Shown: positions 39,850 to 49,399, counted from the stretch's first letter. The stretch is 64,000 bases of DNA from Ruegeria spongiae (GCF_023502395.1 NZ_JAMFMB010000019.1:34390-98389), one strand, 5' to 3'. Made by a program: numbers and translations. Notes: generated from the sequence alone by a model not told the origin.

Positions 39850-40358
39850 GTGGGTCCGTCCTTCAGGTTTCGGTAGGCGCGTCGCATGCTTGTATCCATC
39901 ATTGCCTCAAGCACCTGTTTAAACCCGGCAACCGCCTCGGGGCCAGCATCCTTGAAAGCGGTCCGCATCCGCGCCCTTTGCGCATCGGACAATTTGGTCT
40001 CAAGCGCGCGGCCCGCATCGGTCAGGAACAGATGCCGCTCGCGCTTGTCCACCGTGCCGACGCGGCTTTCCACCAGACCGTCGGCGATCAGCGTCCGCAG
40101 CACCCGGTTGAGCGACTGTTTCGTGACCCCGAGGATGCTGAGCAGGTTGTTCACGGTGGTGCCCGGCGCCCGGTTGATGAAATGGATCGCCCGGTGATGG
40201 GCGCGGCCATAGGCCATTTCGGCCAGAATCCGGTCGGGATCGGCGGTAAAGCCGCGATAGGCAAAGAACATCGCCTCGATCCCCTGCCGCAATTGCTCGT
40301 CGGTCAGGAACAACAGGCTTTCGCCGCCATAAACAGGGGCGCTGCGCGCTTCCGACAT
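39846..40358 (-). CDS. petP: MarR-family regulator (PetP-like)
   Basis: A 170-residue winged-helix protein: MAYGRAHHRAIHFINRAPG, LLSILGVTKQSLNRVLRTLIADGLVESRVGTVDKRERHLFLTDAG. The start at MSEARSAPVYGGES follows GGGAGG; the longer frame adds 53 unlikely residues. It overlaps petR by four bases. Identification as PetP rests on the pairing with the OmpR regulator and the alphaproteobacterial setting. Confidence 0.82.
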   Translation of the reverse strand: MSEARSAPVYGGESLLFLTDEQLRQGIEAMFFAYRGFTADPDRILAEMAYGRAHHRAIHFINRAPGTTVNNLLSILGVTKQSLNRVLRTLIADGLVESRVGTVDKRERHLFLTDAGRALETKLSDAQRARMRTAFKDAGPEAVAGFKQVLEAMMDTSMRRAYRNLKDGPT

Positions 40359-40515
40359 CAGAGGCCTCCCGGTTGGTTTCACGCAGTTTATGTCAGTCTT
40401 GTTGACATTCCAATAGTAAAGCGGTATCGAGTCGCAGTTTTGGCGCAACTTTATGTCCGTAACGGTCATAATTTGCGCAACTTTTTGAAAATTCGTCCTT
40501 TTCGGGAGGCACCCC

Positions 40516-41382
40516 ATGGCGGGATATGATGATCGCGACGGCGTGATTTGGATGGATGGCGAACTGACCGACTGGCGGGATGCAAAGGTGCATATTCTGT
40601 CACACGCGATGCATTACGCCTCGTCGGTGTTCGAGGGCGAGCGCGCCTACAACGGCAAAATCTTCAAGAGCCGCGAACATTCCGAGCGCCTGATCGCCTC
40701 GGCGCTGGCGCTGGACATGCCGATGGAATGGTCTGTCGACGATATCGAGGCTGCGAAGGCCGAAGCGCTCAAGGCCAGCGGGCTGGAAGATGCCTATGTA
40801 CGCGCCGTGGTCTGGCGTGGGTCGGGCGAGGATATGGGTGTGGCCTCAGCCCGTAACCCGGTGCATATGGCCGTCGCGGTCTGGCCCTGGGGCGCCTATT
40901 ACGGCGATGCCAAGATGCAGGGCGCCAAACTGGACATCGCGGAATGGAAACGCCCCAGCCCGGAAACCATTCCGGTCCACGCCAAGGCGGCGGGGCTCTA
41001 CATGATCTGCACCATCTCCAAACACAAGGCCGAGGCCAAGGGCTGCTCGGACGCGCTGTTCATGGATTACCGCGGCTATGTGGCCGAGGCCACCGGCGCG
41101 AATGTGTTCTTCGTCAAGGATGGCGAGGTGCATACGCCCAAGCCCGACTGCTTCCTGAACGGCATCACGCGGCAGACCGTGATCCAGATGCTGAAGGACC
41201 GCCAGATCCCGGTGCATGAGCGGCACATCCTGCCCGAAGAGATGTCGGGTTTTGAGCAATGCTGGCTGACCGGCACCGCCGCCGAGGTCACTCCGGTGGG
41301 TGAAATCGGACCCTACAAGTTCGAGGTTGGCGCGTTGACCCGCGATATCGCTGAAGCCTACGAGCAGCTGGTGCGCGCCTAA
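40516..41382 (+). CDS. ilvE: Branched-chain amino acid aminotransferase
   Basis: Class IV PLP aminotransferase for the last step of valine, leucine and isoleucine synthesis. It has 288 residues: FEGERAYNGKIF, the PLP lysine in PVHAKAAGLYMICTISKHKA, ALFMDYRGYVAEATGANVFFV, and LTGTAAEVTPVGEIG. GGGAGG precedes the ATG. It diverges from petP. A long hairpin repeat follows directly. Confidence 0.94.
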   Translation: MAGYDDRDGVIWMDGELTDWRDAKVHILSHAMHYASSVFEGERAYNGKIFKSREHSERLIASALALDMPMEWSVDDIEAAKAEALKASGLEDAYVRAVVWRGSGEDMGVASARNPVHMAVAVWPWGAYYGDAKMQGAKLDIAEWKRPSPETIPVHAKAAGLYMICTISKHKAEAKGCSDALFMDYRGYVAEATGANVFFVKDGEVHTPKPDCFLNGITRQTVIQMLKDRQIPVHERHILPEEMSGFEQCWLTGTAAEVTPVGEIGPYKFEVGALTRDIAEAYEQLVRA

Positions 41383-41480
41383 AGCGCGTTGCATCCAATC
41401 AGCATCAGTTCATTCAAAACGCGCGTTTGAGGCGAAGCCGAAAGGCAGCGTGTTTTGAATCCTGTTCGATGCAACACGCT
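41383..41480. repeat. Nested long hairpin element after ilvE
   Basis: Outer arms AGCGCGTTGCATC (41383-41395) and GATGCAACACGCT (41468-41480) pair with one mismatch. Inner arms ATTCAAAACGCGC (41412-41424) and GCGTGTTTTGAAT (41448-41460) also pair, with one G-T. The whole gap between ilvE and the convergent SDR gene forms one roughly 100-base hairpin. It could end transcripts from both sides or be a dispersed palindromic repeat. Confidence 0.7.
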
Positions 41481-41484
41481 CTGA

Positions 41485-42321
41485 TCAGCCCGCACCGGAG
41501 CGTTTCATCTTGCGCAGCGCGCCGGTCACCAACTGGCGCGTGACCCAGCGGGCCGCGCCGGGAAAGAGGCTGGCCATCACCAAAGTCAGCTTGGGCCGCA
41601 GCCCCATCACCACCACCGGTTTGCGCGCCGCGATACCGCGCAGCATCATCTCGGCGGCGGGCTCGGGCTGCAGCACACCGGGGAAGGCCTTGAGCTCGCG
41701 GGTGACGGGATGCATGGTCTCGCGTTCGGTCAGAACCATCGGTGTTTCGATCTCGGCCGGGCAGATGGCGGTGACGTCGATGCCGCGCTCGATCATCTCG
41801 ACCCTGAGCACCTCGGCGATCCCCGTAACGCCGAATTTTGACGCGCAATAGGCGCCATAGGCGTAGTTGCCGATCTTGCCCGCCATCGAGGCGATCAGCG
41901 CCAGATGACCGCCGCGCTGCATATGGTTCAGCACGGCGCTGGCGAAATAGTGGGTTCCCAGCAGGTTGACCTCGATCACCTTGCGAAAGCCGTCATCGTC
42001 GATCTGCCCATAAGGAGCCGCCAGCAGGATGCCCGCCGCATTCAGAGCCAGATCGGGCGGACCAACCGCAGCGGCAGCCACATCCACTGCAGTATGAACC
42101 GCACCCCGGTCCGAGATATCAAACTCGTAGAATTCGACCTTCTGACCGGGCTTTCCTGCCGCTTGCAAATCCCCCCGAAGTTCTTGCGAGAAACGCAGGT
42201 CGAACAGGGCAACCGAGCTGCCCTCAGCGATCAGCGTTCTGGCGACAATCAGGCCAAGCCCGCTTGCCGCCCCGGTGACAAAGGCGCAGCGCGGCGCGCC
42301 ATGTTTCCAGCGATACCTCAT
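41485..42321 (-). CDS. Short-chain dehydrogenase/reductase
   Basis: A 278-residue classical SDR: cofactor motif TGAASGLGLIVART, NAAGIL, catalytic Ser in LIASMAGKIG, and YCASK (Tyr/Lys). The basic tail (VTRQLVTGALRKMKR) may touch membranes. GGAGG precedes the ATG. Substrate unknown. Confidence 0.88.
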   Translation of the reverse strand: MRYRWKHGAPRCAFVTGAASGLGLIVARTLIAEGSSVALFDLRFSQELRGDLQAAGKPGQKVEFYEFDISDRGAVHTAVDVAAAAVGPPDLALNAAGILLAAPYGQIDDDGFRKVIEVNLLGTHYFASAVLNHMQRGGHLALIASMAGKIGNYAYGAYCASKFGVTGIAEVLRVEMIERGIDVTAICPAEIETPMVLTERETMHPVTRELKAFPGVLQPEPAAEMMLRGIAARKPVVVMGLRPKLTLVMASLFPGAARWVTRQLVTGALRKMKRSGAG

Positions 42322-42335
42322 AGCCCCTCCGACGA

Positions 42336-42950
42336 TCAGAAATCGACGCCGCGCTGGGCTTTGATACCGGCCTGAAACGGGTGCTTAACCTCACTCATTT
42401 CGGTCACCAGGTCGGCATAATCGCACAGCGCTGGCGGCGCGTCGCGCCCGGTCAGGATCACGCCGGTCTTGTCCGCGCGCCCCTCCAGCCCCGCCAGCAC
42501 ATCCTCGACGCTCAGGTATTCATAGCGCAGCGCGATATTGATCTCGTCCAGAACCACCAGATCATAGTCACCGCTGGCCATCAGATCACAGGCCTTGCCA
42601 AAGGCGGATTTGGCGGCGGCGATGTCGCGGTCGCGGTCTTGCGTGTCCCAGGTAAACCCTTCGCCCATCGTGTGCCAGGTGACGCCGCCATGGTCCTCGA
42701 AGAACCGCCGCTCACCGGTTTTCCACTTGCCCTTGATGAATTGCACCACACCCACTTTCTGACCCCAGCCCAGCGCTCGCACCACCACGCCGAAAGCGGA
42801 CGAGGATTTGCCCTTGCCCTTGCCCGTATGCACCAGCACCAGACCCCGTTCCGGATCCTGCAGTTCAGAGGTCTTGGCGCGATGCTTGGCCTGCACCTCA
42901 TTCATCTTTTCCTTATGGGCCTTGGCGTCTTGGTCAGGGGCGTCGGTCAT
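42336..42950 (-). CDS. cobO: Cob(I)yrinic acid a,c-diamide adenosyltransferase
   Basis: Transfers the adenosyl group of ATP to the corrinoid cobalt in vitamin B12 synthesis or salvage. It has 204 residues with the P-loop VHTGKGKGKSSSAFG, VVQFIKGKWKTGE, DLVVLDEINIAL, and VILTGRDAPPAL. The start MTDAPDQDAKAHKEKM follows GAGGA; a 54-residue upstream extension overlaps the transporter gene and is rejected. No other cobalamin genes are in the window. Confidence 0.94.
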   Translation of the reverse strand: MTDAPDQDAKAHKEKMNEVQAKHRAKTSELQDPERGLVLVHTGKGKGKSSSAFGVVVRALGWGQKVGVVQFIKGKWKTGERRFFEDHGGVTWHTMGEGFTWDTQDRDRDIAAAKSAFGKACDLMASGDYDLVVLDEINIALRYEYLSVEDVLAGLEGRADKTGVILTGRDAPPALCDYADLVTEMSEVKHPFQAGIKAQRGVDF

Positions 42951-43008
42951 GATCTGTCCTCGGGGTTTCGATTGGCCCACATTATTGCGCGTGACGGAAA
43001 GGTAAAGC

Positions 43009-43947
43009 TCAGCTTTTCGGCAGGCGCAGGGCGCGGGTCTTGCTGCGCTCCAGCCCCAGCTGATGTTCGCGCCAGACCACAATGACATTGCCCGCGATGA
43101 CCAGCGCGGCACCTGTCAGGATCACCGGCGTCGGCCAGTCTCCGAACCAGACATAGCCGATCAGCACCGCAAACAGCATCGAGGCATAATCGATCGGCGC
43201 CAGCATCGAGGCCGGGCCAAAGCGATAAGAAGAGGTCACCAATATCTGCGCCACCCCGCCGATGACCCCGGCGGCAATCAGCTTGGCCAATTGTTCGGGC
43301 GTTGGCGTGACCCAGCCGAAGAACCAGGTGGTCAGCGACAGGAGTGAGGCGGTGACCGAGAAGTAGAAGGCAATCGCCGCCGTATGGTCGGTGGCCACCA
43401 ATTGCCGGATGTGGATCTGCACGAAGGACCGTGCGCAGGTCGCCGCCAGGATCAGCAACGCGCCTATGGTGGCAGTATCCTGCAAGCCTCCGCCTGTGCC
43501 CAGACGCGGCCAGATCATGATCAGAACGCCCAGCAGCCCGATGGCGACAGCGGAAATCCGGATCAGCCGCACCCGTTCCCCCAGCATGATCGAGGCGAGG
43601 ATGATGGTGAAAATCGGCGTGGCGTATCCTATCGCGGTTGCCTCAGGCAGCGGGATCAGCGCCAGTCCGGTAAAGGTCAGAGCCATTGCTGTCGTACCCA
43701 GCACCCCGCGCCAGAAATGGCCCATCGGGTTGCGGGCGATCAGCCCGTGGCGCAGCTCGCCCTTCAGGACCAGCCAGACGACAATCACCGGGATCGCGCA
43801 GAAAGACCGAAAGAACACCGCCTGACCAGTCGGAATCTCTCCGTCCAGAGACTTGATGAGCGCCGCCAGTAGCGTGAACAGAAAGATCGCGCTGGTTTTC
43901 AGACCAACCGCCAGCAGCGGTCGATGCGATGTTAAGGATGTTGCCAT
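43009..43947 (-). CDS. EamA/DMT-family transporter
   Basis: A 312-residue inner-membrane protein with about ten helices in two EamA repeats (FRSFCAIPVIVVWLVLKGEL...GYATPIFTIILASIMLGERV; YASMLFAVLIGYVWFGDWP). Members export metabolites or amino acids; the substrate is unknown. The start is MATSLTSHRPLL at 43947, since upstream residues overlap the divergent matB region. It shares a 97-base promoter gap with matB. Confidence 0.85.
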   Translation of the reverse strand: MATSLTSHRPLLAVGLKTSAIFLFTLLAALIKSLDGEIPTGQAVFFRSFCAIPVIVVWLVLKGELRHGLIARNPMGHFWRGVLGTTAMALTFTGLALIPLPEATAIGYATPIFTIILASIMLGERVRLIRISAVAIGLLGVLIMIWPRLGTGGGLQDTATIGALLILAATCARSFVQIHIRQLVATDHTAAIAFYFSVTASLLSLTTWFFGWVTPTPEQLAKLIAAGVIGGVAQILVTSSYRFGPASMLAPIDYASMLFAVLIGYVWFGDWPTPVILTGAALVIAGNVIVVWREHQLGLERSKTRALRLPKS

Positions 43948-44044
43948 AGGCCAGAACCTGCGCCTTTGGGTGGGAAAGATCAATTGCTTGATTTTTCCCG
44001 ACCGCTTCCGCCACTCTGCGCCTGAAGCACCAAAGGAGGCCGCC

Positions 44045-45556
44045 ATGCGCGCTGAAAACCACCTGATTTCCGCCCTCCGCACAGCAAGCACGGGGCGTGA
44101 AGGGGATGTGTTTGCGATTATTCCGGGTGGCGAAAATGTGAGTTTCGGCGCGCTCTTTGCCGGGGCCGAGCGGATGGCCTCGGCGCTTGTTGCGCTCGGG
44201 GTTCAGCCCGGTGACCGGATCATGGTGCAGGTGGACAAGACGATTGAGGCGATCCAGCTTTATCTGGGCACGGTCATGTCAGGCGCTGTGTTTCTGCCGT
44301 TGAACACTGCCTATACCGGGGCAGAGGTCGCTTATTTTGTTGACGACGCCAGCCCCGCGCTGATTGTCTGTGATCCCGCGCGTCAGGCCGAGATCCGCTC
44401 CATCGCTGGGGCGGCGGCTGTTGAGACTTTGGATTCCGCAGGACAGGGAACATTGCGCGCCCGTGCCAACCAACAGGACGGCTTTGAGCCGGTGCCTCGG
44501 GATAGCGACGATCTGGCGGCGATCCTCTATACCTCCGGCACCACCGGACGGTCCAAAGGGGCGATGCTGAGCCATGATAATCTCGTCTCTAACTCGGAGG
44601 TTTTGTGTGATTACTGGCGGTTCACCTCTGAGGATGTGCTGATCCACGCCCTGCCGATCTTTCACACCCACGGGCTGTTCGTGGCCACCAATGTGGCCCT
44701 GTTGGCCGGGGCGCAGGTGGTGTTCCTGCCCGGTTTCGACGGTGACGCGATCCTCGATGCAATGCCCGAGGCGACCGCCCTTATGGGCGTGCCGACCTTC
44801 TACACTCGTCTGCTGGCAGACCCGCGCCTGACCCGAGAACGGGCGGCAAAGATGCGGCTCTTTATCTCGGGCTCTGCGCCGTTGCTGGTCGATACCCATG
44901 AACAATGGGAAGCGCGCACCGGCCATCGCATCCTGGAACGCTATGGCATGACCGAGACCAACATGAGCACCTCGAACCCCTATGACGGCGAACGCCGCGC
45001 CGGGACGGTCGGCTTCCCGCTGCCCGGGGTTGAGGCGCGGATCATGAATGACGGCGCGCCGGTGCCCGCAAGAGAGATCGGTGTGTTGGAGGTGCGCGGC
45101 CCCAACGTGTTCCAGGGCTATTGGCAGATGCCGGAAAAGACCGCCGAAGAATTGCGCGCTGACGGCTGGTTCATCACCGGCGATCTGGCCAGGATGGATG
45201 CGGAGGGCTATGTCGCGATCGTTGACCGGGAAAAGGACCTGATCATCACGGGTGGGTTCAATGTCTATCCCAAAGAGGTGGAAAGCCTGATTGACGACCT
45301 GCCCGGTGTGCTGGAGAGCGCCGTCATCGGTGCCCCGCATCCCGATTTCGGGGAAGGAGTTGTTGCCGTTGTTGCCTGCGAAGACCCAAAATTAGAGCCT
45401 GATGCTGTCATATCTGCACTGGCGGACCGACTGGCGAGGTTCAAGCAACCCAAGCGCGTCATCCTCACCGATGCCCTGCCGCGAAACACGATGGGCAAGG
45501 TGCAGAAAAAAGCTCTGCGCGAACAGTATCAGGGCGTGTTCGATGACAATGGCTGA
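44045..45556 (+). CDS. matB: Malonyl-CoA synthetase
   Basis: ANL-superfamily ligase (503 residues) closely following MatB: ILYTSGTTGRSKGAMLSHDN (P-loop), LPIFHTHGLFVATN, FISGSAPLLVDTH, ERYGMTETNMSTSNPYDGER (malonate-specific region), WFITGDLARMD, and the C-terminal Lys in LPRNTMGKVQKK. It makes malonyl-CoA from malonate, ATP and CoA. The start follows AGGAGG. Its end overlaps the CoA-transferase gene by 8 bases. Confidence 0.92.
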   Translation: MRAENHLISALRTASTGREGDVFAIIPGGENVSFGALFAGAERMASALVALGVQPGDRIMVQVDKTIEAIQLYLGTVMSGAVFLPLNTAYTGAEVAYFVDDASPALIVCDPARQAEIRSIAGAAAVETLDSAGQGTLRARANQQDGFEPVPRDSDDLAAILYTSGTTGRSKGAMLSHDNLVSNSEVLCDYWRFTSEDVLIHALPIFHTHGLFVATNVALLAGAQVVFLPGFDGDAILDAMPEATALMGVPTFYTRLLADPRLTRERAAKMRLFISGSAPLLVDTHEQWEARTGHRILERYGMTETNMSTSNPYDGERRAGTVGFPLPGVEARIMNDGAPVPAREIGVLEVRGPNVFQGYWQMPEKTAEELRADGWFITGDLARMDAEGYVAIVDREKDLIITGGFNVYPKEVESLIDDLPGVLESAVIGAPHPDFGEGVVAVVACEDPKLEPDAVISALADRLARFKQPKRVILTDALPRNTMGKVQKKALREQYQGVFDDNG

Positions 45557-46874
45557 TCTAACGGATTTCGGGTCGTTTGGCTTCGATGTCTCCGGCGATG
45601 CGACATGGCGGTCTTGTTTTGCTGTCAGCGAATTGGCGGTGCTGTCGATGGGGGCCGTGGGCTTGGCCGTTGCGGACCTGATCGCCGTGCTTGGTCTGGG
45701 ACCAAGGCCAGCGGTGACGGTAGATCGGCGACTGGCCTCGATCTGGTTTCAAGGATCGATCCAGCCGCAGGGCTGGTCTATCCCGCCGCTCTGGGACCCG
45801 GTAGCGGGTGACTACCAGACGCAGGATGGCTGGATCAGATTGCACACCAACGCGTCTCATCATCGGGCGGCGGCGCTAATGGTTCTGGGATGCAAGCCCG
45901 AGAAAGACGCGGTTTCCGAGGCCGTGCGTGAATGGGCAAAGGACACTCTGGAAACCGAGATCGTGGCAGCAGGCGGTGCTGCCGCCGCGATGCGCAGCCG
46001 TGACGATTGGGTGGCGCATCCTCAGGGCAAGGCCGTTGCCGCCGAACCGCTGGTGTGCTGGGAGCGACGCGCAGGGAAGTGCCGCGACTGGCAGCCCACG
46101 AATGACCGCCCATTGGCCGGGTTGCGGGTTCTCGACCTCACGCGGGTGCTTGCCGGTCCCATCGCAACACGGGCGCTGGCAGGATTCGGTGCCAACGTGC
46201 TGCGCGTGGACCCGCCGGACTGGCAAGAGCCCGGCGTTGTGCCGGATGTGACGCTGGGCAAAAGGTGCAGTCGGCTGGACCTGAAATCCGTTGACGGTCT
46301 GTCACGATTCGAAGCCCTGATCGCCAGGGCGGATGTGCTTGTGCATGGCTATCGTCCCGGGGCGCTGGACGCGATCCTGCCGCCCGCGCGGCGTGTGGCG
46401 CTCGCGCCTGACCTGATCGAGGTCTGTCTGGATGCCTATGGCTGGACCGGGCCCTGGGCCGGACGGCGCGGGTTCGATTCGCTGGTGCAGATGAGCAGCG
46501 GGATAGCGGATAAGGGCGCGCGCTGGGCTAAATCCGACCGTCCGCATCCGCTGCCGGTTCAGGCGCTGGATCACGCGACCGGGTATCTGATGGCAGCCTC
46601 GGCAGTCACGAGCCTGCGGCACGCGCTGGAACACAGCGAGGTTGGAGCCGCGCATCTGTCGCTCGCCCGCACCGCTGAATTGCTGGCTTCGCTTGATCCG
46701 ATGCGCGGCGCCGATCTGACCGGGTCGGGACAGGCTGATTTCGCTGACCAGACCGAACACACGCCATGGGGGCCGGCCAGTCGGCTGCGCCCAGCGATCA
46801 GCGTTGCGGGCGCGCCGATGCGCTGGGACCGTCCGGCCTCGGACCTCGGCAGTGCCGAACCTGCTTGGTGCTAG
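45549..46874 (+). CDS. Class III (CaiB/BaiF) CoA-transferase-like protein with rearranged domain order
   Basis: A 441-residue protein. The usual N-terminal CaiB motif (LAGLRVLDLTRVLAGPIATRALAG) appears only at about residue 188. The catalytic Asp region follows (VQALDHATGYLMAASAVTSLRHA). The first ~185 residues contain GDYQTQDGWIRLHTNASHHR, which resembles the small domain normally placed after the large one. It overlaps matB, so CoA transfer involving malonate or a related acid is plausible. ATG 45543 is an alternative start. Its stop overlaps the convergent HD gene stop. Confidence 0.75.
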   Translation: MADLTDFGSFGFDVSGDATWRSCFAVSELAVLSMGAVGLAVADLIAVLGLGPRPAVTVDRRLASIWFQGSIQPQGWSIPPLWDPVAGDYQTQDGWIRLHTNASHHRAAALMVLGCKPEKDAVSEAVREWAKDTLETEIVAAGGAAAAMRSRDDWVAHPQGKAVAAEPLVCWERRAGKCRDWQPTNDRPLAGLRVLDLTRVLAGPIATRALAGFGANVLRVDPPDWQEPGVVPDVTLGKRCSRLDLKSVDGLSRFEALIARADVLVHGYRPGALDAILPPARRVALAPDLIEVCLDAYGWTGPWAGRRGFDSLVQMSSGIADKGARWAKSDRPHPLPVQALDHATGYLMAASAVTSLRHALEHSEVGAAHLSLARTAELLASLDPMRGADLTGSGQADFADQTEHTPWGPASRLRPAISVAGAPMRWDRPASDLGSAEPAWC

Positions 46875-47536
46875 CCCCAGTTTTCGGGTACTGCACTGCC
46901 AATTTCAGCGGCGAGTTCATGCAAAAAGCTCAGCATCAGAGCCTTTCTTTTCTCGGCCAAGGCACGCCCGCCAGTGGTTAGCATGTCATCTGGCAGAGCG
47001 AGGAGCTTGATGCGCCAATGGTCGAGTGCAAATTGGCTGTCATCCGGGGCCCGATCCTTGCAGAACGGGTCGGCGGGTTCGTAAAGCGCCCGGTGGAGTG
47101 ATCCGGCGACGGAAAAGGCCCGCGCGATCCCAATAGCGCCCAGCGCATCCAGCCGGTCGGCATCTCGCAGGATACGGGCCTCGGGGGACTCGGGCGGAAT
47201 GCCTGCGGAAAAGCTGTGGGCCTCAATCGCGTGGCGCGTTCCGGCGATCTGGTCGGCGGTGAAGCCACAATCGCGCAGGATCGGTTCCGCTGCCTTGGCA
47301 GACATACGCGAGGCCTGCGCCCGGTCGGGATGGTCCTTCGGCAGGTTGACCAGATCGTGCAGATAGCTTGCGGCCAGCAAGATGCGCGGGTCAGCGCTGC
47401 CGTCGTCGATGGCCTGAGCGTTGGCCCATACCCGATCCAGATGCGCCACATCATGGGCCGGGTCTTGCGCCATGCGTTCGGCAGTGACCGCGCGCAGATG
47501 CGCGCGCAGGTCAGCCGATATGGCCACGGTTCTCAC
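46871..47536 (-). CDS. HD-domain phosphohydrolase
   Basis: A 221-residue protein with the HD metal pattern: H in [15 protein letters not shown] in [14 protein letters not shown] in [10 protein letters not shown] and D in [13 protein letters not shown]. It is similar to YedJ-like small HD hydrolases that act on nucleotides. The GTG start at 47536 overlaps the aroC end by 26 bases; a second GTG three codons on is possible. It follows aroC as a probable operon. Confidence 0.82.
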   Translation of the reverse strand: MRTVAISADLRAHLRAVTAERMAQDPAHDVAHLDRVWANAQAIDDGSADPRILLAASYLHDLVNLPKDHPDRAQASRMSAKAAEPILRDCGFTADQIAGTRHAIEAHSFSAGIPPESPEARILRDADRLDALGAIGIARAFSVAGSLHRALYEPADPFCKDRAPDDSQFALDHWRIKLLALPDDMLTTGGRALAEKRKALMLSFLHELAAEIGSAVPENWG

Positions 47537-48611
47537 CGATCTGGCCGCGATGCAGCAGCAGATGATCCAGGATCACGCAGGCCATCATCGCCTCGCCCAC
47601 CGGCACCGCGCGAATGCCGACGCAGGGGTCGTGGCGACCTTTGGTGATGATCTGGGTCTCTTCGCCAGAGCGGGTGATGGTGCGGCGCGTGGTCAGGATC
47701 GACGAGGTCGGCTTGACCGCAAAGCGCACCACAACATCCTGCCCGGTCGAGATGCCGCCCAGCACGCCGCCCGCATGGTTCGAGCTGTATTCCGGGCCGT
47801 CTGGACCCATGAAGATCTCATCCGCATTGGCCTCGCCAGTCAGTTCGGCGGCGGCCATGCCCTCGCCGATTTCCACGGCTTTGACAGCGTTGATCGACAT
47901 CATCGCGGCGGCCAGATCAGTGTCTAACTTAGCATAAATCGGTGCGCCCAGCCCGCGTGGCACGCCACGGGCGACCACTTCGATAACGGCGCCGACCGAG
48001 TTTCCGTCCCTACGCAACTCGTCCAGATAGACTGCCCAATCCTCGGCGGCGGTGGCATCGGGCGTCCAGAACGGATTTTGTTCGATCTGGCCCCAGTCAA
48101 ACCGGTCCCGGTCAATCTTGCGCGGGCCCATCTGCACCATGTAGCCGGTGATCTGGACATGCGGCGCAAGCTGTTTGATCGCCTCACGCGCCAATCCGCC
48201 TGCGGCCACTCGTGCCGCCGTTTCGCGGGCGGAACTGCGCCCGCCGCCGCGATAGTCGCGGATGCCGTATTTCTGCCAATAGGTTATGTCCGCGTGTCCC
48301 GGGCGGAACTTGTCCATGATGTCGCCATAGTCCTTCGAGCGCTGATCGGTGTTCTCGATCATCAGCTGCACCGGGGTGCCGGTGGTCTGGCCTTCGAACA
48401 CGCCCGACAGGATTTTCACTTCATCCGCTTCGCGCCGCTGGGTGGTGAACTTGTTCTGGCCCGGTTTGCGCTTGTCCAGCCACTGCTGGATCATCGCCTC
48501 GTCTATTGGCACGCCGGGCGGGCAGCCATCGACGGTGGCACCCAGGGCCGGACCGTGGCTTTCGCCCCAGGTCGAGACGCGGAAGAGATGGCCAAAACTG
48601 TTCATCGACAT
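47511..48611 (-). CDS. aroC: Chorismate synthase
   Basis: FMN-dependent enzyme forming chorismate, the branch point to aromatic amino acids. It has 366 residues: [15 protein letters not shown] at the start, [28 protein letters not shown], and [14 protein letters not shown], all signatures. Two Met codons (48611, 48605) are possible; AGGAG favours the first. It needs reduced FMN, and the FMN-regulated ribH lies just upstream. Confidence 0.96.
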   Translation of the reverse strand: MSMNSFGHLFRVSTWGESHGPALGATVDGCPPGVPIDEAMIQQWLDKRKPGQNKFTTQRREADEVKILSGVFEGQTTGTPVQLMIENTDQRSKDYGDIMDKFRPGHADITYWQKYGIRDYRGGGRSSARETAARVAAGGLAREAIKQLAPHVQITGYMVQMGPRKIDRDRFDWGQIEQNPFWTPDATAAEDWAVYLDELRRDGNSVGAVIEVVARGVPRGLGAPIYAKLDTDLAAAMMSINAVKAVEIGEGMAAAELTGEANADEIFMGPDGPEYSSNHAGGVLGGISTGQDVVVRFAVKPTSSILTTRRTITRSGEETQIITKGRHDPCVGIRAVPVGEAMMACVILDHLLLHRGQIGENRGHIG

Positions 48612-48689
48612 AAGCTGCTCCTTTGCGCGACGTGCTTAGCGGCGTGTCGTGCGCGCCTCAAGGGGGATTCCCCCTGAGGCGCTGCGGTA

Positions 48690-49130
48690 TCACGCCGCCT
48701 GAGTGAGCGCTGCGCGGGCTTGGGTAATCGCTAGCGCGGCTTGCGCCGCCTCGCGGCCCTTGTCGACGAAATGGGCGCGGTAGATGGCGTTATGGTGATC
48801 GGTTTCCTGATAGTGATGCGGGGTCAACGAGACCGACAGCACCGGCACCCCGCTATCCATCCCGGCCCGCATCAACCCGTCGACAACGGCTTGCGCCACG
48901 AAATCATGGCGATAGATCCCGCCATCCACCACAAAGGCGGCGCAGGCGATGGCGGCATATTGGCCGGTCTGGGCCAGATCGCGGGCGAGCAGCGGCATCT
49001 CGAACGCGCCGGGCACATCATAGACATCGATCTGCGTTGCGGGGATCAGGCCCTGAAACCCGTCAAGCGCGCGGTCGACGATATCGGAATGCCAATTGGC
49101 TTTGACAAAGGCATATCGGGTGTGTGTCAT
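48690..49130 (-). CDS. ribH: 6,7-dimethyl-8-ribityllumazine synthase (RibH2-like)
   Basis: Penultimate enzyme of riboflavin synthesis. It has 146 residues with YDVPGAFEMPLLARDLA (substrate site) and SVSLTPHHYQETDHHNAIYRAHFVDKG. The AAFVVDGGIYRHDFVAQAV segment differs from standard RibH and fits the second, RibH2-type, isoform of rhizobia and Brucella. The start MTHTRYAFV follows AAAGGAG. An FMN riboswitch lies upstream, so it is repressed when FMN is plentiful. Confidence 0.92.
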   Translation of the reverse strand: MTHTRYAFVKANWHSDIVDRALDGFQGLIPATQIDVYDVPGAFEMPLLARDLAQTGQYAAIACAAFVVDGGIYRHDFVAQAVVDGLMRAGMDSGVPVLSVSLTPHHYQETDHHNAIYRAHFVDKGREAAQAALAITQARAALTQAA

Positions 49131-49206
49131 CGTGAACTCCTTTCGTAACAGACACGTCACCCAAGGCGATCACGAGCAGCCACGCCGTATGACCAGCGTA
49201 CTGCAC

Positions 49207-49399
49207 GTTTCTCTTTCATCCGGACTGTAACCGTCGGCCCTGGCGTCTCACCAGATCTGCTGACGCTTTATTGCGGCTCCACAATTTACCCGAAAACCGG
49301 TTCCCACTTTTCGGATCGTGGACGCGACAAAGCCGCTCGCGGGCTCACGGGTCCATGCCCGCATACCGCCGGTGGGGAATTTCGCCCCGCCCTGAGAAC
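49207..49399 (-). promoter_or_regulatory. FMN riboswitch (RFN element) controlling ribH
   Basis: Read on the minus strand, the element begins AGGGCGGGGCGAAATTCCCC, continues with ACCGGCGGTATG, AGCCCGCGAGCG and GGTGAGACGCCAGGGCCGACG, and ends GTTACAGTCCGGATGAAAG. These are the conserved RFN blocks in order. It lies about 75 bases before the ribH start and on the same strand. The variable arm is long and holds a palindromic repeat. Confidence 0.95.
49290..49314. repeat. Palindromic repeat inside the riboswitch variable arm
   Basis: CCGAAAACCGG and the later ACTTTTCGG form a hairpin around GTTCCC. The sequence is the same type as a very common dispersed intergenic repeat of Rhizobiales (core GAAAAGTGGGAACCGG on the minus strand). 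Its place in the least-conserved arm of the FMN riboswitch explains that arm's length. Only one copy is in the window. Confidence 0.6.
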
